Position numbers and translations under genes: made by a program. From JADJPO01 sp963750395 (lineage in GTDB: Bacteria > Actinomycetota > Actinomycetes > Actinomycetales > Kineosporiaceae), in assembly GCA_963750395.1 (NCBI GenBank), contig CAVVQM010000006.1, positions 248,001-312,000 of the forward strand: a DNA stretch of 64,000 nucleotides, given 5' to 3'. Below the pieces are notes generated by a model. That model ran no database searches, was not told where the DNA came from, and saw only the letters and a list, made by a program, of their open reading frames with translations. This document shows, piece after piece, positions 58,583-64,000 of this stretch (positions are counted from its first letter, which is position 1; each line of letters starts with the position of its first letter).

Positions 58583-59216
58583 GACGGTGTCCTTTCGCCG
58601 GAGGCTCCGGCAGTGATGGAGATATCGGGATGGTTGAACAGGTGGTGGTGGAACAGGTGGGCGGGGTCCTCGAAGTCGACGAGCCAGAGGCGACCCCCCT
58701 CGCGCGGGGCCGGGTTGTACTCGGCGAACCCGAGGAGTTCCTGTGCCCGGCGGGGCAGCGCGGCGCCGATGGCGGCCGGCACGGCGAACGCGTGCGCCTC
58801 CTCGGGTCGCAGCCAGCCGAGCAGGTAGCTGACGTGGAGGACCTGACGCCACTGGTAGGCGGTGCGGCGACCATCGCGATCACGGTGATCTCGGGCCCCC
58901 CGGGCAGGTGGTACTGGGCGGGTTCGCCCGGACCGATCGCGATCAGCTGGGTGTCGCTGATCTGGGTCGCGCCGCCGTCGGGGATCAGACGGTGGTCGGC
59001 GACCCCGAGAACGGTGTCGTCCAGGCAGACGTCGACGAAGGTCGACGTCTTGGCGGCGATGCCGTTGACCCGCACCGTGTTCCGGCCATGGAACTGCTCC
59101 CACTCGGGTTCGCCGCTGCGGCTGCCGGCGGGCGTGCGCCGGACCCACGGGGCCAGGTCGTCGCGCAGCCGAGCGAGGATCCCGGCGGTGCGGGGCAGGG
59201 TGGGCAGAGCAGACAT
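58579..59216 (-). pseudogene. PhyH-like (phytanoyl-CoA dioxygenase family) protein, internally deleted
   Basis: The N-terminal part reads VDVCLDDTVLGVADHRLIPD, TQLIAIGPGEPAQYHLPGGP and EITVIAMVA, and the C-terminal part YQWRQVLHVSYLLGWLRPEE, LPRRAQELLGF. Both match ends of PhyH dioxygenases. The centre, which should hold the iron-binding His-x-Asp and the later His, is missing, and the frame breaks near 58860 at the deletion. As read, it cannot bind Fe(II) normally. It could be a decayed gene or a collapsed assembly stretch. It starts 2 bp after the barrel-protein stop and overlaps the homocysteine methyltransferase start. Confidence 0.55.
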
Positions 59217-59218
59217 CG

Positions 59219-59809
59219 TCAGCCCACCGCCGGAGTCAGCGTGACAGTCAGCTTCACGCCGCCGCTCGTGCTGAAGCCCTGGAGGACCTGGGACTGGATG
59301 CCGGCTGCGCCGGCGTGTTCGCCGGTGCCGCCGATCACGGCGCGGTCGACGGGCGAACCGATCTCCGGCGTCTCGACGCCGTGCGTGATGACGATGTCGT
59401 CGCCGTCGAAGTCACCGAAGTCGTAGATCTGCGTGCTGGCCACCCACGGCCCGGTCTCGGTGTGGGCGCCGTCGCCGAGGAGGACGCCCTCGCAGATCCA
59501 GGTTCCCAGCACCCGATCGGGATGTGTCGCACTGCCGTCGGGTTTGACGCCGCCACCCAGCGCGAGCGTTCCGGGTTCGTAGATGAAGCCCTGGGTCGCG
59601 AACTGGTTGCCGTAGCCGGGCATCCCGTCGTCGAAGACCGGCGCTTCGTCGAAGGCGAAGCGGGCGGCGTCCTCAGCGATCTCGATCTCGATCGATTCCG
59701 GCTCGGCCGACCCACCGCCGCCGTCCGAGGCGGCGGACGTGGCGGCGACACCGATGGCGGCGAGGGTGACGACGGCGATGGCGGCGCCGGCGATGTGTCG
59801 TCGGGACAT
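59219..59809 (-). CDS. Secreted protein resembling allene-oxide-cyclase/dirigent barrels
   Basis: A signal peptide (SRRHIAGAAIAVVTLAAIGV, cleavage near ATSAAS) leads a beta-rich domain. Strands with VLGTWICEGVLLGDG and IYDFGDFDGDDIVITHG are followed by the motif AVIGGTGEHAGAAGIQSQVL near the end, typical of the AOC-barrel/dirigent fold. The role is unknown; members bind or shape small hydrophobic compounds. It is the first gene of the minus-strand operon and divergent from the NB-ARC regulator. Confidence 0.6.
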   Translation of the reverse strand: MSRRHIAGAAIAVVTLAAIGVAATSAASDGGGGSAEPESIEIEIAEDAARFAFDEAPVFDDGMPGYGNQFATQGFIYEPGTLALGGGVKPDGSATHPDRVLGTWICEGVLLGDGAHTETGPWVASTQIYDFGDFDGDDIVITHGVETPEIGSPVDRAVIGGTGEHAGAAGIQSQVLQGFSTSGGVKLTVTLTPAVG

Positions 59810-59978
59810 GGGAATGCTCCTCCACCCGTCTCGGGTCTGCTGGTGCTTCGGTCATCCGCAGGAGTGCGAACTCATGCCATCGTCGGAAACCGGAGGCTGA
59901 GGAGCTTGGGGACGGCGTCCAGATCACCTGAGGATCGGCCGCTGACGTCGATCGGGGGCGCGGGCCACAATGGTCGCC

Positions 59979-62393
59979 ATGGTGCGGTTCGGTCGCTGCT
60001 CGGTCGACGTCGCGGCGCGCGTCGTCGAGCGCGACGGCCGGGCTCGCCACCTCGAACCGCAGGCGTTCGATCTGCTGGCGTACCTGGTCGCGCACGCCGA
60101 TCGGGTAGTGCCGAAGCAGGAGCTGCTCGATGAGGTCTGGGGTGATCAGTTCCTGTCGGACTCGGTCCTGACGACGCGCGTCAAAGAGATCCGCCAGGCC
60201 CTCGGCGACGACGGGACGCGCCAAGCCGTCATCAAGAACTACCGGGGGCGCGGCTATCGATTCGTGGCGGCCCTCAACGACGACCGAGCGGCCGTCGAGC
60301 GATCGGAGCGCTCATCGGCGGCACTGATCGGGCGTGACACCGACATCGCGCAGGCCGCTGCCCTGCTTCGAAGCACCCGGCTCGTCACCCTGGTCGGCCC
60401 GGGCGGCGTCGGGAAGACCACCCTCGCGCAGGAACTGGCGCGCCGATCTCGGGATCGCTTCCCGGACGGCGTCCAGGTGGTGCGGCTGGCCCAGGTCGAC
60501 GATCCGGCCAGCGTGATCCACGTCCTGCGGCGCGAGACCGATCTGATCGAGGCCGGCTCCGAGGACGACGCGCTCGTGCAGGCCCTCGCCGCCCTGAACG
60601 CGTTGGTGCTCCTCGACAACTGTGAGCACGTACTCGACGAGGTCAGCCGACTCGTTGCCGACGTCATGGCCAGGGACGGCACCGTGACCTTCCTGGCGAC
60701 CAGCCGAGAACGGCTCGGCGTGAACGGCGAACAGGTCTGGCCGGTCGCCCCGCTCGACGACGGCGTAGCCCGTGACCTGCTGCTCAGCCGGGCGCGGCTC
60801 CTCCAGCCGGGATTCACCTGGACGGGGCGCGACGAGCCGGCGGTGGACCGGATCCTCCACGCGATCGACCATCTGCCGCTCGCGATCGAGATGGCGGCGG
60901 CGCGTCTGCCGACGATGGGCGTCGGTGAACTCGCCGACGTTCTGACGAGCCGGCTCGACCTGCTTCGCTCCGCCGACCGATCCGCCGTCGAGCGCCATCG
61001 AACCGTCGACGCCCTGATCGGCTGGTCCGAGAGCCTCCTCGCCGATGACGAACGTGCTCTGCTGGCGACGATGTCGGTCTTCGCCGGCCCGGTCTCGGCC
61101 ACGGATGTCGCCGCGATCGCCGGAACCGACCCGGCCGAGCTGGTCACCGGACCTCTGGCCGGTCTGGTCGACAAGTCGCTCGTGGTCGCCGACACCTCCC
61201 GGAGTCCGGCGTGCTACCGACTCCTCGAGACCGTTCGGGCACGGGCCTCACGGCGTCGTCCGGCGAGCGTGGACGCCGCGCACGCCCGCCACATCACCGA
61301 CACCGTCACGACGTGCGACCGCCGGGTCCGCACGGTCGAGGAACCCGCCGCGGCAGCCCGGCTCCATGCGCTCACGGCCGAGATCCGGGCCGCGCACGCC
61401 TGGGCCCGCTCGAACGATCCGGGCATGGCCGCCGAGCTGACCGCGGCACTGCTCTGGTACGCCCATGAGCGGCAATGGACCGAACCGGCGACGTGGGCAG
61501 CCTCGCTGAGTACGAAGCCGCCGCTTGACCAGGAGCGGGCCCTCGCCGTTGCGGCGTCCCTCGCCGCGGACGCCTCGAACCGCGGCGACTATGCCCAGGC
61601 TCAACGCCTCGCCTCCCGGGCGGCGGTCAGCGCAGACCCGCGTGTGGCCGGGTCGGCACTCGGGACGCTCGCCGACGTCGGGCTCTACACCGGGGACCTG
61701 GACGGTGCACGCCGGCACGGCCGGACCCTCATCGGTCTGGGGACGAGTGTCGGTGATCGCGCACTGTTCGTCTCCGGGATCATCAGCGAGGTCCTCACGT
61801 TCGTTTACGACGGTCGACCCGCCCATGGCCAGAGGGTGCTCGACGGTCACGACACGACCACCGATCTCGGTGCGACCAGCGCGGCGTGGATCGCCTATAC
61901 CGAGGGTGAGCTGCTTTCGGCACAGGCTCACCACGACGAGGCGATCGAACGGTTCGGCGATGCCGTTCGACTCGGACGATCCGTCGGAAGCCATTTCGTG
62001 GTGGGCGTCACCCAGGTGTCGTCGCTCGCCGCGTCCGCCAGGACCGGCGACGCCATGACGGCGCTCGCCGCATTCCGGCCGCTGCTCGTCGAGTATCGGC
62101 GGATGCGCAGTGACAGCCACGGAATCACCGCCATCCGCAACATCATCGAGGCCCTGGTTCGAGCGGGGCGCTACGAACCGGCGATGGAACTGCTCGGAGC
62201 GGTCTCCAGACCGGAGGTGAAATCGACGTACGGCATCGAGTCGGACCACCTCGCCGACGCCCGCTCGACCGCCGTCGACGCTGCTGGGGCGGACGCGGTC
62301 GAGGACTGGATCGCCCGCGGTGCCACCCGAGACATCCCCTGGGCGCTGGACCACTCCGTCGACCTGCTCGATGCGATCGCGACGGGGACCTGA
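59979..62393 (+). CDS. Winged-helix transcriptional regulator with NB-ARC-type ATPase and TPR-like region
   Basis: Residues 1-95 form an OmpR/PhoB-type winged helix (LEPQAFDLLAYLVAHADRVV, RVKEIRQALGDDGTRQAVIK, YRGRGYRFVA). An AfsR/LuxR-LAL-like ATPase follows: Walker A LVGPGGVGKTTLAQELA, Walker B NALVLLDNCEHVLDEV, sensor FLATSRERLGV and the PLAIEMAAARL motif. The C-terminal 400 residues are helical TPR-like repeats. It should switch the divergent operon at 59809-56872 in response to a ligand sensed by the repeats. ATGs at 59970 and 59979 are both possible. The 160-bp gap holds both promoters. Confidence 0.88.
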   Translation: MVRFGRCSVDVAARVVERDGRARHLEPQAFDLLAYLVAHADRVVPKQELLDEVWGDQFLSDSVLTTRVKEIRQALGDDGTRQAVIKNYRGRGYRFVAALNDDRAAVERSERSSAALIGRDTDIAQAAALLRSTRLVTLVGPGGVGKTTLAQELARRSRDRFPDGVQVVRLAQVDDPASVIHVLRRETDLIEAGSEDDALVQALAALNALVLLDNCEHVLDEVSRLVADVMARDGTVTFLATSRERLGVNGEQVWPVAPLDDGVARDLLLSRARLLQPGFTWTGRDEPAVDRILHAIDHLPLAIEMAAARLPTMGVGELADVLTSRLDLLRSADRSAVERHRTVDALIGWSESLLADDERALLATMSVFAGPVSATDVAAIAGTDPAELVTGPLAGLVDKSLVVADTSRSPACYRLLETVRARASRRRPASVDAAHARHITDTVTTCDRRVRTVEEPAAAARLHALTAEIRAAHAWARSNDPGMAAELTAALLWYAHERQWTEPATWAASLSTKPPLDQERALAVAASLAADASNRGDYAQAQRLASRAAVSADPRVAGSALGTLADVGLYTGDLDGARRHGRTLIGLGTSVGDRALFVSGIISEVLTFVYDGRPAHGQRVLDGHDTTTDLGATSAAWIAYTEGELLSAQAHHDEAIERFGDAVRLGRSVGSHFVVGVTQVSSLAASARTGDAMTALAAFRPLLVEYRRMRSDSHGITAIRNIIEALVRAGRYEPAMELLGAVSRPEVKSTYGIESDHLADARSTAVDAAGADAVEDWIARGATRDIPWALDHSVDLLDAIATGT

Positions 62394-62399
62394 TCGCGC

Positions 62400-63008
62400 T
62401 CAGCCGTAGGTGTCCCGGGGGCCCACCCCACCGGGGGCCGAGCGTGGGCCCTTGCGCCAGGACGGCGACGTGGGCGCGAGCACGACGATCTTGGTGACGA
62501 CGTCCTCGCCGACCTCCTCGGTCAGCCGGCGCATCACCTGGGGCAGCAGCAGTCTGAGCTGGGTGGCCCAGGCCGTGGAGTCGGCCCGCACGGTGAGCAC
62601 GGACTCGATGAACGCCTCCGGGGCGCAGTGGGCCGCGATCTCCGTACCGACCACGGCTTCCCAGCGTCCGATCACGCCACCGACGGCGACCGGGGCCTGC
62701 CACCCGCGCTCGGCCACGAGTCTGTCGACCGTGGCCCCGACCGTCTGCGGATCTCGTCCGTCGGGGCGGGCTCCCGAAAGCACCGTCGGGTCCCAGCGAC
62801 GCGGGCGCCGTGCGGGGGGGCCGCCCGCCGAGCCCCTACCGCCGCGCCCGGACGGCGAGGGCGTCAGGCCACGGGCCCGGGCCGAGGCCTTGGCCCGGTT
62901 GAGGGCCGACCGGACGGCGTCGTCCGCCGCTGCGGCATCCGGCTCGGCGGGCGTTGTTCCACGGGAAACATCGCCCGTCGCGCCGTCGGGATTCGGGTCA
63001 TCGGACAC
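62400..63008 (-). CDS. dciA: DciA/DUF721 replicative helicase loader
   Basis: The C-terminal domain (VAVGGVIGRWEAVVGTEIAA, HCAPEAFIESVLTVRADSTA, WATQLRLLLPQVMRRL) is the DUF721/DciA fold, which loads DnaB. A disordered Arg/Gly/Pro-rich region (SPSGRGGRGSAGGPPARRPR) precedes it. GTG at 63008 has GGAGAGG upstream, inside recF, and overlaps the recF stop by 11 bp, so they are co-translated. A parS-like site lies in its early codons. In most relatives gyrB follows directly; here it is 9.8 kb away. Confidence 0.9.
   Translation of the reverse strand: MSDDPNPDGATGDVSRGTTPAEPDAAAADDAVRSALNRAKASARARGLTPSPSGRGGRGSAGGPPARRPRRWDPTVLSGARPDGRDPQTVGATVDRLVAERGWQAPVAVGGVIGRWEAVVGTEIAAHCAPEAFIESVLTVRADSTAWATQLRLLLPQVMRRLTEEVGEDVVTKIVVLAPTSPSWRKGPRSAPGGVGPRDTYG
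62955..62970. promoter_or_regulatory. parS-like site inside dciA
   Basis: TGTTCCACGGGAAACA matches TGTTTCACGTGAAACA at 14 of 16 positions. On the other strand it reads TGTTTCCCGTGGAACA and shares TGTTTCCCGTG with the site at 50504. Two such sites 12.4 kb apart near the origin support ParB binding. Confidence 0.6.
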
Positions 63009-64000
63009 GATGCACCTCTCCGCCCATGACGTCGATCCTGGCACCGGCCAGCACCTCGGGGACATCCTCCGGCACCGCCGCCGTGACCAACACCTGCTCC
63101 GCCCCGGCCACTGACTCGGCCAATCTGGCCCGCCGTCCGGCGTCCAGTTCGGCGAACACGTCGTCCAGGATCAGCACCGGCTCGCCGTCCTCCTCCGACG
63201 TGTCGGCCTTGAGCAGTTCGTAGGCGGCGAGCTTCAACGCCAGCGCATACGACCAGGCCTCGCCGTGGCTGGCGTACCCCTTGGCCGGCACGACAGCCGC
63301 CGTCCCGGCGCCGGACCCGAGCCAGGACGCGGCGTCCAGACCCAGCAGCAGATCGTCGCGATGCGGACCGACCAGGCTCACCCCGCGCTCAAGCTCCTTG
63401 GGCCGTACCCGCGCCATCGCCTCCGACATCCGCACCGCCAGCAGATCGCGGCCGCGCTCGGCCTGGGGCAGATCGGGGGTGATGTCCTCGCCGAGGCTGG
63501 ACCGGTACCCGAGCACGGCCTCACCCTGACCCGCCGCCACCGTTCGGTGGGCACGGGCCACCAGGGGAGTGAGCAGATGGACCAGATGCAGCCGGCCCGC
63601 CAGCAGCTCGGCGCCCGCGGCGGCCAGGTGCGCGTCCCAGACGTCGAGGGTGCGCACGTCACCCCGCCCCGACCGGATCGTCGCCCCGGCGCTCTTGAGC
63701 AGGGCGTTGCGTTGGCGAAGCACCTTGTCCAGATCGGCGCGCACCCCGGCGAACCGCGGGGCCCGGGCCACGAGGAGGTCGTCGAGGAAGCGTCGGCGGC
63801 CGTCGGGGTCACCCTTGACCAGGGCGAGGTCCTCGGGGGCGAACAGCACCGTGCGCAGGAGACCGAGCACCTCGCGCGCCCTCGGGACCGGTGAACGGTT
63901 GACCCGTGCCCGGTTCGCCGCGCCGGGCACGATCTCCAGCTCCACGATCACCGGGCGGTCCAGCCGCTGCACCGCGACCCGCACCACCGCCCGCGGCGTC
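62998..64000 (-). CDS. recF: DNA replication and repair protein RecF, N-terminus outside the window
   Basis: RecF loads RecA at gaps. The visible part has the SMC-like motifs LLRTVLFAPEDLALVKG, RRRFLDDLLV, SLVGPHRDDLLL, the signature SHGEAWSYALALKLAAYELL and the Walker B LILDDVFAELDAGRR with its D-loop. The Walker A lies beyond 64000. The 3' end overlaps dciA by 11 bp. The order dnaN-recF-dciA is expected, placing the origin just to the right. Confidence 0.95.
   Translation of the reverse strand, partial: TPRAVVRVAVQRLDRPVIVELEIVPGAANRARVNRSPVPRAREVLGLLRTVLFAPEDLALVKGDPDGRRRFLDDLLVARAPRFAGVRADLDKVLRQRNALLKSAGATIRSGRGDVRTLDVWDAHLAAAGAELLAGRLHLVHLLTPLVARAHRTVAAGQGEAVLGYRSSLGEDITPDLPQAERGRDLLAVRMSEAMARVRPKELERGVSLVGPHRDDLLLGLDAASWLGSGAGTAAVVPAKGYASHGEAWSYALALKLAAYELLKADTSEEDGEPVLILDDVFAELDAGRRARLAESVAGAEQVLVTAAVPEDVPEVLAGARIDVMGGEVHRVR

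Overview
The window is high-GC DNA with dense genes and actinobacterial gene families throughout: a gyrB-gyrA-DUF3566-tRNA-Ile block, recF and dciA, an Scr1-type regulator with DUF397 partners, PPK2 and a PHB depolymerase. It reads as an Actinomycetia chromosome close to the replication origin. recF runs off the right edge, so dnaA and dnaN should lie just beyond 64000. I cannot assign a family from the sequence alone.

Layout. 1-8.4 kb: 3' part of malQ, a small AhpD-like protein with a palindromic operator, a two-gene sodium:solute symporter operon, a response regulator with a degenerate HD-GYP domain, and a DEAD-box helicase. 8.7-16 kb: GH36 alpha-galactosidase, glpK, glpD and malic enzyme. 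16-24 kb: a large membrane protein with a hydrolase motif, an anchored esterase, a diacylglycerol-kinase-type lipid kinase, a phospholipase-D/cardiolipin-synthase protein, an acyl-CoA synthetase and a VOC-protein relic. 24-34 kb: ppk2, a secreted beta-propeller, an ammonia-lyase homologue without the MIO triad beside an HTH protein, a CPA1 antiporter and a secreted PKD protein. 34-41 kb (accessory): a PD-(D/E)XK-like protein, an RHH regulator with iteron-like operators in front of a PHB depolymerase, and a 2.3 kb island at tRNA-Ile. The island is bounded by 342-bp direct repeats that each contain tRNA sequence, and carries hicAB and a wrecked transposase. 41-47 kb: an AspT/YidE-type transporter, an Scr1/DUF397 cassette, and an OmpA-domain lipoprotein with a membrane partner. 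47-64 kb: DUF3566, gyrA and gyrB. A cargo of about 9.7 kb then separates gyrB from dciA and recF. It holds a GH4 glycosidase, PfkB kinase, ankyrin protein, and a four-gene operon (secreted barrel protein, PhyH-like, homocysteine methyltransferase, SAM methyltransferase) divergent from an NB-ARC regulator.

Functional links. GH36, GlpK and GlpD could together degrade galactosyl-glycerol compounds. The RHH protein probably controls the PHB depolymerase. GH4 and PfkB diverge from a tandem-repeat region that could be their shared control region. Two parS-like sites fit an origin-proximal position.

Caution on quality. About twenty single-base frame breaks interrupt otherwise well-conserved genes, including gyrA and gyrB, which must be functional. 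Most look like consensus errors, so a broken frame here is weak evidence for a pseudogene. Genes spanning such breaks are given as one feature with the break positions.
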